NCBI GenBank assembly: GCA_001599975.1 | Contig: BCIO01000006.1 | Span: 205,156-269,155 of the forward strand | Source: Cystobasidiopsis lactophilus | Lineage: Eukaryota; Basidiomycota; Agaricostilbomycetes; Agaricostilbales; Chionosphaeraceae | Direction: 5' to 3' | Length of the DNA stretch: 64,000 nucleotides | In this document: positions 41,900 through 53,003 of the stretch, piece by piece | How positions within the stretch are numbered: the first letter of the stretch is position 1 | Layout of the letters: every line of letters starts with the position of its first letter | Program-made: the position numbers and the translations under genes | Notes under the pieces: generated by a model | The model's input: the letters and a program-made list of their open reading frames with translations, nothing else | What the model was told of the DNA's origin: nothing | Database searches by the model: none

Positions 41900-43088
41900 A
41901 TGTCACCAGCGACGCCAACGAGTCAAGCGGCCTTTGAACCGGCTGCCTTCTACCAATCCCTCTTGCTCAAGGACGAGACCAAGTCGATGCCCATCGCCGC
42001 CATCGAGACCTTAGCCCAAGTCATCTCCTTGTCCCAGTCCTCGACCATGCAAGAGCTCATGGGCGAGCTCGCCGTCGCCTCGGCCTCGCTCAAAAAGGCC
42101 GCGTTCAACGAGATCTCCTTGTCCGCGGGCACCGCCTTGCTCATGCGCTTCTGCAGCCTGGCAGCCGGCTCGGGGAGCAAGTCGTTCGAGGCTTACAAGA
42201 CGGACTTGGCCAAAGAAGCTCGCTGTTCGTTATATCCCTCCTCCCCCTTTTTGGGAACCACCGAAGTTTTCAATGGATCTGAGTCGTTTTGGAACGTGTG
42301 ACACAGCATTCGTGAAAGCGAGCAAAGTGTGCGCCACCAAGATCTGCCAGGAAGCGTCCACCTTCATCGAGGACGGCTCGGTCATCCTCACCCACTCCTA
42401 CTCCCGCCTCGTCTCCCAAACCCTGCTCTACGCCGCCACCGTCGGCCGCAAGAGGTTCTCCGTCTACGTCACCGAAGCCAGGCCTTTAGGCTTGGGCGTC
42501 AAGACCCACGCCGTGCTCACCAAAGCCGGCATCCCGTGCACCGTCATCTTGGACAGCGCGGTGGCGTACGTCATGGAGAAGGTCGACATCGTGCTCGTCG
42601 GCGCTGAAGGCGTCGTTTGGAGCGGCGGCATCGTTGGTTTTCCCCCTTCCTGCCTCCCCTTTTTTACTCTAACTCCCTGACTGGGTGTGTGTGCGCAGGT
42701 CAATTCAGTAGGCACGTTCGGCATAGCCCTCTCGGCCAAGTTCTACGACAAGCCGCTGTACGCTTTGGCCGAGTCCTTCAAGTTCCTCCGCCTCTTCCCC
42801 CTCTCCCAATTCGACCTGCCCTCCACCCGGCCCTTTCTCGAATTCCAAGAGCCCCAACCGCAAGAGGAAGCGCCGTCCCAAGAAGAAGGGGGCAAGGCGC
42901 CCAGCAGGTTGCTCAGGTCCTCCCCCGCCCCCAAAGCGCTCGAGATGACCGCCGAGCAGATCGAGGCCAACCCGCTGTTGGACTACTGCACCCCGGACTT
43001 GATCCGCGCCATCTGCTCCGACGTGGGCATCCTCACCCCGTCAGCCGTGGCCGACGCGCTGCTCGCCATCTTTGGAGGCGTGGAGTAA
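41900..43088 (+). CDS. GCN3: translation initiation factor eIF2B alpha subunit
   Basis: Regulatory subunit of the eIF2 guanine-nucleotide exchange factor; senses phosphorylated eIF2 alpha. From ATG 41900: [59 protein letters not shown]. An intron from about 42233 (donor GTTCGT) to 42309 restores [20 protein letters not shown]. Then [60 protein letters not shown] (second intron about 42635-42699), [20 protein letters not shown] and [20 protein letters not shown]. The C-terminus carries a fungal insert ([15 protein letters not shown]) before the final helix. The normal IF-2B fold is complete. Confidence 0.94.
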
Positions 43089-43849
43089 GCGAACGGGTGA
43101 AGGTGAGAATCGCTTGCTCTACTTTAAGAACCTGTTTTGGCAAGTTGTTCTGATTGAAGGGAGATTCTTCTCGCAGGAAGGTAGACTTCAAATGTGATGC
43201 AAGCGAGGCCCTTCTCTTTGGGCACCTCTCACCGCCGGCCCTCCTTTTCTCTTCTCTTCCACGCCCATGTACTATCAACCTCACTTCCTTTTCTTCTCGT
43301 CTTGCACCTCCTTCACTGTACTACATCTTACTACACCTGGGGCCCTTGATTCCTTCTCACTCGCGCGGTTCCACCCATCACGATGGTTGACAAGTGCCGT
43401 GAGCTTTGAAACTCCCCCCTTCCCACAATTCTTGGTGCGCTCCAATTTTTCTGGCTCACAGGTGGAGAAGGCGCTCGAGGATAGCGTAGGGCAAGAATGG
43501 AGCGTTGACTTTTAGCGCGCAAGAAGGTTGGTCACGTTTTCTCAAGTGCCGTGGAAACGCAACATGCTGACCATCACGCAGGATCAAGGTCTAGCTCTCA
43601 AGCTCCACCATTATGCAAGTTATGGGTGTGTGTGGCGGGCGATGGCGACCGACCTTGGAGCGAGAAGGACGCATTTCACTTCGGTCTACCCCTAGCGTAT
43701 GTCCCGCCCTTCTTGGTGTTCTCTTATCAAGGCTAAGAGAAAGTGAGCAGTTTGGAGTTGCCGCTAGCTTCGGTCAACCGGCGAGAAGATAACAGGGACA
43801 GTTTGATGGACACACACCCGAGTCGATCTACAATGTCAGAACACCCCTC
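43089..43849. other. convergent intergenic, 761 bases
   Basis: Between the stops of eIF2B alpha and the hydrolase gene. A candidate start at 43383 (MVDKCREL, followed by a plausible GTGAG...CACAG intron) was examined, but no frame stays open for more than about 20 codons afterwards and no family was recognised. A small multi-exon gene cannot be excluded. Confidence 0.35.
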
Positions 43850-45405
43850 TTAGAAGCCTTGGGCTGTACCCGGTTCTTCTACCACCGCGCCTCCCACCAG
43901 CTCTTCGGACCCTATGAGCTTAACGCCCAGTTCGGGCCGCTGCGTGTCCACCACCATCTCGCCACCTAGCGCTGGCTTCTCTTTCCGCTCCGGGCTCGTC
44001 TTGTGGGTTTTGGGAGTAGGGTCGGCTCTATGAAGTGCATTTAGGAACCTGTGCATGTAACACCCGTTAGCTATCGCGGAAAGAGAGTTGACTGGGAAAC
44101 AACTCACTCAGCCACCGGTTTCCGGATCCACCGCCGCTTGCTGAACGTCTCGAACCACCCCAAGTGCCCGCCGTACTTGGTCGTGGCTAGAATGCAATAC
44201 GGGCTCTGCCTGAGCAGGTCGCGCGGGATGCACGAAGCAGCAGTGACTGGGTCGTCTTCGCTATTCACTGCCAGCAAGGGGATCTTGACGCCGGGAACGA
44301 ACTGGTCGCTGCTCTGGGTGGTGTAGTAGGTCTCTATGCTGTCGAAGCCCCCTAGTCTAGAAGTGGCGGCGTTGTCGAATTGGAAGAGCGTTTGGGTTTT
44401 CGGGTTGGAGAAGATGAGGTCCCAGTGGATGCGCGGGTCGTGCTCGAACACGTGCTTGTACTTGGCGAGCACGCCGCGCAGGTTCTTGGCCATGGCCTTT
44501 GAGAGCTGCATGCCGATCCAGCTCGACTCCAAGACGAGGAAGCCAGCCCAGAAGTTCCATCTGCGCACGCACGCCCAGACTTAGACTGCGTAATGGCTCG
44601 ACAATTCGCACCTACGGATTGCTAAGAACTACAGCAGCCTTGAGCGTGGTGTTGTCGCCCTCTTCCCCAGCGTACTTGGTGAGTACGTTGGCGCCCAAGC
44701 TGAAGCCGACGGCGTAGATCGGAGTCGCGGGAAAGAGGTGGGAGAGGTAGAGGAGCAGCATCCGCAGGTCGTCTGTGTAGCCACCGTGGTAGAACTTGGC
44801 GGAGGTCAACACTGCGGGTTGGGAGCAGCCGCGGTAGTTGAGGACGACGCCTCGCCACTTGCCCGAAGCGGTGACCTCGTCCAAGACAGCCCGGACGTAG
44901 CTCTCGTGGCTGCCTCCTGTCAATCCATCTGCACACAGAAAGCTCAGCTTTGGGCGACAGAGTGGACAGGTCAGGGCACGGACGAATGCAGACCAAGATG
45001 GGGCGATTGTCAACCGGTGCCACATCAAAAGGAGGGGTGAAGTCGACAGCCAAGGTACCGCCATCAGGTACTCTTAAGTATTGGCGCTCGTAGACGACGT
45101 TGTTGATGTGCGTGAAGTCTGCGAAAGCGGCCTTCAAAACTTGCAGGAAACCGCCTGGCCAGTAGAAGGCTGGTATCATGATGATGCCCCTTCTGAGCTC
45201 TTTGTATAATATTAAACAAGTAGAACTCACGCTGGATGTACCAGCCTCTAGATAGAGACGGGCATTCGGCCAGTAGGTCGCTCAAGGACTTCGAGCCAAC
45301 GTTCACGGGCGACGGATGGACCTGCAACTTCACAGGGCAAGCGATCCCCAAAGGACGCAACACATAGGCCAAAAGTATATGCTCGAGGCCTTCAAAGAAG
45401 CCCAT
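43850..45405 (-). CDS. alpha/beta hydrolase, YheT/EHT1 (ABHD1/3) family
   Basis: Family of yeast Eht1/Eeb1/YMR210w, which act as acyl-CoA:ethanol acyltransferases, esterases or monoacylglycerol lipases. From ATG 45405: MGFFEGLEHILLAYVLRPLG (hydrophobic start), then NNVVYERQYLRVPDGGTLAV with DFTPPFD, DGLTGGSHESYVRAVLDEV, WRGVVLNYRGCSQPAVLTSA, FYHGGYTDDLRMLLLYLSHL, the nucleophile elbow AVGFSLGANVLTKYAGEEGD (GxSxG with Ser), LFQFDNAATSRLGGFDSIE, the acid region LLAVNSEDDPVTAASCIP, and the catalytic His in TTKYGGHLGWFETF. The Ser-Asp-His triad is thus complete. The C-terminal 60 residues are charged and variable. About six introns. The start at MGFF was chosen over an upstream in-frame ATG (45537), which lacks family support. 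Confidence 0.88.
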
Positions 45406-45638
45406 GGTATGGGCCGGAAGCGAGCCGAGCGCCAATCGAATTCGACGAAGGTGACGAACCCACGTCCAATCGGCTTGATTTTCATTACAGCGCGACGAGT
45501 TGGCAATACTAAAAGGAGTATAGTATTCCAGTTTCACGTTCCTTCGTGTCGCTACCAGAGTGTCAAAGGACTCTGGCGCGGTACAGGAAGGCCGCCCCTT
45601 CGATCTGACAAGCGCCCGCGACCTGGAACCCTCACAGC

Positions 45639-47581
45639 CTAGTAGACACCCAGCTCCAAAAGGAGCGCTATAGCAAATAAAAGGGAAAGAGGGCGCAACG
45701 AGCCCAGCAAGTCCACTGCGTTTCTTGTCGCCACCGAGCTGTACGAGATACTGCTTGTGGCGTGCCCGCCAGAAGTGTGCTTGACCGTTTTAGTGACAGT
45801 GGAAGTAGGTTTTGTTTGACCCGTCGGCTTGGAGGAGGGCTGCTGCTGAGCGTTGGTAGGATTGCTGGCAGACGATGTTGAGACTGGAACGCCCGTTGTG
45901 CTGCAGCCGGAGAACGGGACCGCGTTGCTCGTGTACGCCATAGTACTCGCGCAGAAACCAGGTACCGATACCGAAGTGGGTGCGTCTTGGCCGTCAATGC
46001 TGATAGGCCCGGGCATGTGCGGCAGCAAAGGGCCGAGTGCTGGTGAATCGCTCAGATCAGCATCGAAACAATAGGGCTTGAGTCTCACCTGAGTCCTCGT
46101 AAAGTATGACTTCGTTGAAGTCGGAAGTCTTGCGGCCTGCTTCAATAGTGAGCTAATTCATCGGCACGGGCGGCACAGGCCCAAGCTTACAGTTGTTGTA
46201 GTCGAGCATTGTAAGCGCACTGCAGGTAGATGGGCTGAAATTGTCGTTGGTGCAGAGGTTGAGAGCCGCTTGTAGGTCCGATGGGTCCCAACCGCTTTGA
46301 AAATCTGGGCACAGCACCCTTCGACTTCCTTTCCAAGCACGCTCAACTTGAGACCCACCCGCATGGAACGAGTAACCAGTGTAATCGCCACTGTTAAAAC
46401 TTGTTGAACGGAGTTTCATCGTCCAAAGAATAAGATGAGAACGGACTTGCTGAAAACAAACTGCTGGCTGGGGTTCGCAGCTTCGTGCCAATGATCAGCA
46501 AAGTCGGCCGACCTGTTGAGAGTAGCTTCAAAGTCAGTTTCTCAAGTGTCAAAGGCTTTGAGCATACCGGAAGACGGGCTCCATCAGGAGTAGAGGCAAT
46601 CGGGTTGTAAAGCCAGCTGGACAGTTGACTCCATCCGGAGCATCCAAAGGGTAGCGAACGTGTTGATTGTCCGGAGAACCAAGCTGTTTATCGTCATTAG
46701 CAGGGTGGCATCACATGGCACGAAAAATCGTTGCCAACATTTTGACCATCCCAACAGCTAGGACTGCAAAAGCATTTCCTTTCATCGTCAGGTTCGGATC
46801 CGAGTGTCAGCGCCAGCGCCAAATGCACTCACAAGTATATTCCAGGCCGAATTCCACCAGCTGAAGCAAAGCAATCGTAAGTTTACGTTGTGCGGTCGCG
46901 CGGTCGGAAGATAAGAACCCACGACAAGGCTCAGTCGGCAGCCCATTGGAAATTGGAGGCTTGGAATAGTCTCCCACAGCCCTTAGACAGGTGACTGAGG
47001 CCATACTTGAGGAACAGACCTAGGTTCTTGCGGAGTGGAAGCTTACAGCTCACGGCCCGCTGGCTTACTGACGAACTGTCATAAGTCCGCGCGGAAACGT
47101 CGCCCGCCACCATGAAAAACCCAGCCGGGAAGGCTTGAGGTATCCCTTGGCCGGCGTACATGTAGTAAATCGCCTTCTCGTCGTTGATGAGAAAAGAGAG
47201 GCTCTTGTTGGCCCATTGAAAGGCCAGCACGGACGACCAATACGCAGACATATCTTGTTTTACATGACACGAGGTGCAGGCGCCATTTCGGAGGTCATCA
47301 AAGCTCGAAGAGGGGCCGAAGCCAGAGGAGCCCGCTATCCTGTTGGAACTGGTCAAAGGCAAGAAGGCGCCCAGAACCTTTGCCGCCTACCCGTGCACAC
47401 GAGGAGACACAGTTCCGTTGTTGACAACTGCGACTCCAGGCGCTCAGGCGAGCTGGACGGCGTTTGCGGAAAGCGACCTACTTGGGTCTGCACGCTCAAT
47501 GCTCATCATGGTGCACGACATCCGGAAGAATCCCATGGCACAGGGCAGAAGAGGCCATATCCATAAAAGGACGAAGCTCAT
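45639..47581 (-). CDS. DUF1996 secreted protein, probably GPI-anchored
   Basis: DUF1996 is a fungal secreted domain of unknown function. ATG 47581 gives MSFVLLWIWPLLPCAMGFFR, a signal peptide, then MSCTMMSIERADP. An intron (about 47445-47483) restores TPGVAVVNNGTVSPRVHG, and a second one gives IAGSSGFGPSSSFDDLRNGA with CTSCHVKQDMSAYWSSVLAF, the DUF1996 core. Next AIYYMYAGQGIPQAFPAGFF, MVAGDVSARTY, SHLSKGCG, and later exons ending SFHAGGSQVERAW, DFQSGWDPSDLQAALNLC and FSPSTCSALTMLDYNNCKLG, the typical C-terminal cysteines. The tail is Ser/Thr-rich (STSSASNPTNAQQQPSSKPT) and ends in a hydrophobic segment LRPLSLLFAIALLLELGVY, as in GPI-anchored proteins. The middle (46500-46930) contains several small exons I could not place exactly. 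Confidence 0.78.
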
Positions 47582-48022
47582 GGGCAGCGAGGCAGAGCAT
47601 CCTGGGACAAGAGACGGGAGGCGATTGTCGTTCAGAGTTGACTTGACAGTCTCGCTGGAGAACAAAGGGAAGGAGGCATGTCCAAGAGTGCCGTGGTTTT
47701 GTACGGGTACAGTGACTCGATGTCGAATACAGAAAGACGGAGGACAGTCAGCGAACGCACATCGACGGTCTGGGGCAACATTCGCTCTCCGGGGGAGAAT
47801 CTCAGTGGAGCTATATAAGTGGCGTGCAACGATGTGTGGAATGCAATTCGATCTCTCCCCGAGGTCCAAATGTATTCCATCGCAACGAGAGAGGGGAGGT
47901 CTGGGTATGAGAGGTGTGCGGGTTAGTACTGAACGTGAGCCAAGCTTTGAACTACAGATCCTCTGGGGCATGGAATCAAGAACCGTGTAGTCAAGAAGGG
48001 TCCAAAGCTCACGGTGAGGAGG
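47582..48022. other. intergenic, 441 bases
   Basis: Upstream of the DUF1996 gene and downstream of the PrsW-like gene (both minus). Long open frames cross it on both strands but they are continuations of antisense or out-of-frame readings. Contains the DUF1996 gene promoter. Confidence 0.4.
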
Positions 48023-49044
48023 CTAAGGAGAGGCTTGTCCCGCCACCTTGAGATGGTTCACGGTAGCCTGGCGTGCACACCACACGATCGTTCCGCCTGC
48101 GATCACGATGGACGCGAACGCAAGCCCAAGACTCCACCACTCTTCCGGGTGCCTCCATCCTACATAACCTGATGGTACCAAGGTGTCACAAGAGATCAAC
48201 AGATACAGCCCGGCACACAAGGGCAATTACCTTCGAGAGCACTGACACCAAATAGCCCAAAGTCGAAGAAGCCATGCAGCAGGACAGGCAGAGCAAGAGC
48301 ACGCGCAAAGCTCAAGTTCTCATGATAGAGATGGCGTCGAATGACGCTGACGGCCAGGAGCTGACATCCTGCCATGTGTAGGGGCGCGCTGACCAGAGAT
48401 CGTTCCAATGCCATGCGGATGCTGGTGGTCGATGCCTTATTACGCTCCGCGTAAACAACGAGAAGGTTTTCGGCGACTCCAAAGCCCAGCCCGGACGCTG
48501 CGCCGAAGAATGAAAACCAATACACCGCGAGAGAACGGAAGCGAAAGCGCGTACCTTGGGCGTAGGTCATGATGGCCGCCTCATCCATCGGCACATCACT
48601 TCTACTGTGTAGCTTCAAACCCAAACGGATGCAGAGAAATTTCAACACTTCGTCTCCGACGCCCGCTGAGACCCAGGCCGTGATTGCCATGAAAACAGTA
48701 TAGGCGAACGTGTGAGTGAGCTCCGGGTGCTTGGAGAGAGCAGGATCGATCTTCGGTTCCATGAAAGCTGTGATGTAGGTGCTAAAGTTGGCGCCAAACA
48801 GGAGATAGCCCGACACGACCGAGATGAGACTCTGCCACGCCATGGCAAGCCCGACTCCACAGCCACTCGATAGCGCGACAGCGAAGCAAATGTCGTTTCG
48901 CGCGGAAGGTGCCTTTCGGTAACAGAGCCATGCGATGGGGATGCAGAGCAGCGCAAGGAGGGTGGCGAACACTGGTCTTTTCAAAGCGAGGGCGCCGAAC
49001 AGAGCTAGCGCCGACGCAGTGGCATAGGCTGTCGTTCCTGCCAT
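48023..49044 (-). CDS. PrsW-family intramembrane metalloprotease homologue
   Basis: From ATG 49044: MAGTTAYATASALALFGALA, a series of helices (RPVFATLLALLCIPIAWLCY; CFAVALSSGCGVGLAMAWQS; SVVSGYLLFGANFSTYITAF), then the three PrsW-type motifs: SAGVGDEVLKFL (EExxK region, with Asp in the first Glu position), FGAASGLGFGVAENLLVVYA (GxGFxxxEN), SAPLHMAGCQLLAVSVI (His) and ALPVLLHGFFDFG (HxxxD). An intron (about 48170-48232) leads to a final helix LGLAFASIVIAGGTIVW and the end at 48023. In bacteria PrsW cleaves an anti-sigma factor; the family belongs to the CAAX-protease-like (CPBP) group. Fungal substrates are unknown. The neighbouring genes give no clue. Confidence 0.7.
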
Positions 49045-49184
49045 GACAGAGAGGGCTGGTGACCGTGGACAAGGTGTGGAAACCCCAGCGAGTTGAAGCC
49101 CTCGTCAACAGCGGAAAAGCTCGGGTCGACGTTCTCTGCCGTGGTGCTTCGCATGCGCTGACGCACTGCGGCAATGACAGGATT

Positions 49185-52100
49185 TCAAGCTGAGGACGCC
49201 CGCCTGCACATTTCGTCCACTCCAATGGGCGAGAAACCTGCACCCGCCTCTTGCGCCCATACGATATCATTCTGCAGGTAGACCACAAGCCCTCCCTTCT
49301 TGTCATCGACGGTCGCACTGACGCGGAATAGAGGCTGCCCAGTTGTGTCGTGCGACTTGCCAGTCGGCATAAAGATGAGGTTGGCTTCGGCCGCCGCATC
49401 CTCGACGATGGACCGGAAGGTAGTCTCCGCCGCTGGCAGTGCCTGCTTGCTGGCGGCCTTCTTGGAAGACTTGGGAGTCTCTGAGGTGCGCTCCACGGGC
49501 TTGAGGTCCGGTCTCTTGAGCCTGTTCGCCACCGAAATGAGCAAAACCATCAGGAAGATGTAAGAGGACAAGACCACTAACCTGTACTGTGCATCATCCC
49601 CGAGGTCGAGCGCTTTGCCCATAAGGTCCAGGCCTTTGTTGAAGCCGCCTTTGACTCCAGGTAGCTTGGCGACCTCTTCCGGAAACCAATTCTTCCACCA
49701 CGCATACCTGAGCATACCATTTGAGTCGCCTGCTTGGCCAAATCGGGAGCAATCACACTACGCACCATTGGCTGACCTGGCTGTAGTCAGTTCCACTGGC
49801 TGTGAGCCAAGTGTAAAGCGTGTCCAGCCATTTGGGGAAGAAGCCCAGCTCGAGTAGCTGGTCCAGCATGTTGGGGCGCAAGTACGGGCGCCAGAGCATG
49901 ACGCTGTCGAGGGCGTCCATCTTTTGCTCTCGCGGGTTGACAGAGAACTTTTCGCGGAGCAGCGTGCCCAGGGCGGGCAGGACGGTCTTGAGCATGAGCT
50001 CGTCCCATTCGCCGCTGCCACCCGATGAGTAGACGTCCTTCCAGATGGAGAAGCCAGCGGGTACACCGTCTCGCGGGCGCCAGCTTTTGAGCCAGCTCTT
50101 GAGGCGCCGCTTGGCCTCTTGAAGGATCTCGTCCATTCTCGGCCCAGCGTAAGGCAGCCAAGGAAAGACAATGGCGTGCAGGCTGTAGTTGCTACGCGGC
50201 GTCCATTCAGACATGGCCGTGGAAACTTTGGGGAGGATGAGTTGGTCTAGAATGTTGTCGCGGATAAAGGTGGGCAGAATGGAAGACCAGGCCGAAAAGA
50301 GAGCGATGGCCGCCTGCGGATCTGAAGGCTGCCAGGAATTGCTGCACGCAAGAGATCAGGAATTTAGTCACATTGTGTTCTGCTGGATAGAGAGACAGGG
50401 GACATACTTGATGGCCGATCGCACTTTCGGCAGCCAATAGGACCACATCAACGACTCGAAAGCCGTCATCTCGGACAGACGACTGTGGCATTCAATGAGT
50501 CTTCAAGGATCATTAAGAGGTAGAAAGAGTGTCCACGAACCTGGTCGGCGCCGGCACATGGCCGAAAACGTCCAGCTGCATTTCCGAAGGGTTGCCAGTC
50601 TTAGCCACCTTGAACAGCCGCTTCCACTTCTTGAAGTCCTTGGCGTAAAGGCCTGGCTGTTCCAGAGGCTCCCATTGGCTCCAAGCTTGTCGCATCTGCA
50701 CAACAAAGCCTTAGCACTTTGATCGGGGATGGAGAGGCAAGGGTGACGCACAGTTGGAGCGACAGCTGCGATCACCACCTGATCCAAGCCGTACTCTTTG
50801 ACCTCCTCTTCTGTGAAGTCAGTGAGCAAGAGGTCGACCTGCGCTTCCAGGATGGCGAACAAGGTCGAAGGCTCGGCGCCTTGATTGGACTTGGCCAGGT
50901 CAGAGATTATGTTGACAACAACCACGATCTCCTGGAGGCGATTGATGCCTGTGAGAACCATCAAGAAACGGTATCATCAGTACGGGAGCACTTATGAAAA
51001 GCGAAGAGGCAAACTCACGTTGTGACTCTTGATGAAGGGCGGCTGTGGCCTTGCGCTCTTGCCCAGCGAGCCAGTTGCGCTTCTCCTGCACGGCGGTGCC
51101 TTCGCGAGCCAAAGCCGCCAGCTCGGCCTTGGAGCCGTCCACGATCAAGCGCAAGTTGTGGCGCAGCTCTGGCAGCCGCTCCGTGTCGCCCGTCGGCGTC
51201 GGCACATTGAGACTGAGCGAGGAAGCCAGTGAAGGTAGCTGTTCACCTGTGTATCAGCAAAGCACGTCTCGTTTGAGAATTCGCAGCGTATGAACGCACC
51301 TCTTGGCCACTCAGGTCAATGATTTGGCCAATGCCAGAATCCACAGGCTGGCCTTGCTCCATAGCCTCCTTGAGGATCTCCTCGTACGTCTTGTGCTCCA
51401 CCTTGTTCTTGCGTGCACGGGTGGTGGGAGTGGCTTGCCAGGCGTCTGTCCGGTCTTGCTTGGGCTGCTGCTGACCCTTGAGCAAGCCCCGAGCACCCTT
51501 CCGCTTGCTCTTGGTCTCCTCCTCGTCCGAAGACACGGCCTCACCACGTCTGTTTATGGAAGGCAACATTAGCTCGTGCACAGAAGGCGAATAGGCAGGC
51601 AAGCAAACACACCTTTTCGCCTCTCGCTTGCTCTGTTCAGACCTCTCCTTGATGCCCCCAGCTCCCAAGCCAACCCCTTGTGGCCGCTTGACAGCATCAA
51701 CTGGGTTGATACGACCCTCTGAGGCTGCGCCCAAACCCGTTCCTGCGCTCCAGCCCATCTTGGAGAGCAGCTTGAAGCCCATGCCGCCCTTCTTCTCCAA
51801 CTGCGCAAAGTGCCGCCGCTCCTCGGCCGTCAAGGGTGTAGCGGGTCGAGGCGAGTTGGGTGTAGAGTTGCCACCGCCAGCCAAGAAAGACCTGGGCCGG
51901 TTGGTCGGTGGAGCAGCGCTGGTCGAAGGCGTTGAGAGGGCAGGCGGTGGCGCAAAGCCAAACCCCCTGCCGCCGCCAATGCCTGGCCTGCTGGATCCGC
52001 TTCCTCCTATCCCTGCCCGAGACGAGGCGGCGGGCGGCGCCGAAGCTGTGCCCAGCCCTGGCCGACCCAAGCCTGGCCTCGACGGCTCGTCCTGTTGTAT

Positions 52101-52604
52101 CGGCCCCTGCCCAGCGATGCCTTCGTCCAGCCCGATATCCTCTTGATCGTCGTCGTCATCATCATCTGTGTCCGTCTCCATATCGTCGTCGTCGTCCTCC
52201 TCTGATCCTGCGGCCGGGTTGCCCTCGACGGGCGGCAGCCCTCCTGCCTCAAAATCCAAATTGTCGACCGGGTCTGGGTCGTTCGAGAGGTTGGCCGTTG
52301 TCGAGTGCACAAACGCCGGAGTCCTGAGAGGACCACGGACAAAGTCAGTGAGGACTTTGGAATCGGTTGAAGCAGCCACCCACTTTGTTTTGCGCTTCGA
52401 AGGGTAGTCGGGCTCCTGGTCTGCCCAGGCGCCGTACAGGGCGTCTTCCTTGGTCCGCTTCCGCTTGGCGTTGGACTTTGGCTTGACGTACCGGCGGGCT
52501 TCCTCCCGGTCAGAGCCACTCAAGTGCGCGAGATTCGGGTCCTCCCCTTCGCCCGAAGAGCCGCCAGAATCGCTGATATCACTACTCGCGCGTCGCTTGA
52601 GCAT
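49185..52604 (-). CDS. TFIP11: G-patch/GCFC splicing factor TFIP11 (Ntr1/Spp382 type)
   Basis: Spliceosome-disassembly factor that activates the Prp43 (DHX15) helicase through its G-patch. From ATG 52604: an acidic N-terminus (DISDSGGSSGEGEDPNLAHL) with TIP-N-type YGAWADQEPDYPSKRKTKWV, runs of Asp (EEDDDDDMETDTDDDDDDDQ), then the G-patch GGMGFKLLSKMGWSAGTGLG (about 51730-51790) with NPVDAVKRPQGVGLGAG. Middle: HKTYEEILKEAMEQGQPVDS, NLRLIVDGSKAELAALAREG. The GCFC domain gives EWTPRSNYSLHAIVFPWLPY, RLKSWLKSWRPRDGVPAGFS, WKDVYSSGGSGEWDELMLKT, LGTLLREKFSVNPREQKMDA, VMLWRPYLRPNMLDQLLELG and WYAWWKNWFPEEVAKLPGVK. The C-terminal RNA-binding-like part ends at GVDEMCRRASSA. About ten introns. Confidence 0.93.
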
Positions 52605-53003
52605 TTGCAGCAGCGTCCTTGGAGAAGCAACTCACTCTTCCAAGAGCTTGGACCGACGAGGCATGACTCAACAGGTCGTCGGGTGCGCAAGAGGAATTGC
52701 AGGCGGAGGCCGTCCTGAGCTCAAAAAGTTTGCCACCCAAAAACTTGTGGCCCAGAGTTTTCGCGCAAGCGAGTTCAAGTATGCAAGAGGAGTATGATGA
52801 GTATGAGTACAAATGAGGAAGAACGACTGGATGTAATATATGTGTACAAGTGAGAGTATGCGCAGCGAGGCCTGGCGTGGAGCATACACTGTAGTAGGTA
52901 AGACAAAGACCCAAACCTCTCTACCAACAGTAGAGAGCCGTCATAGAAGGGGGAAGGGCGGAGCGAAAGGCGAAGGGTGTGGAGGAGTCGGTGATGCACA
53001 CGC
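52605..53003. other. intergenic, 399 bases
   Basis: Promoter of the TFIP11 gene and 3' end of the WC-2 gene (both minus strand). Nothing else recognised. Confidence 0.4.

Noticed and set aside
41695-41901. Upstream ATG 41901 as LETM1 start
   Set aside because: It would place an unrelated stretch before a clear mitochondrial presequence at 41694 and would cross the start of eIF2B alpha on the other strand.
43383-43512. Possible small two-exon gene starting MVDKC
   Set aside because: The candidate splice leads to a stop within about seven codons in the right phase; the longer frame needs an unsupported phase.
47274-47990. 238-codon plus-strand open frame
   Set aside because: Antisense to the DUF1996 gene and its promoter; no recognisable domain.
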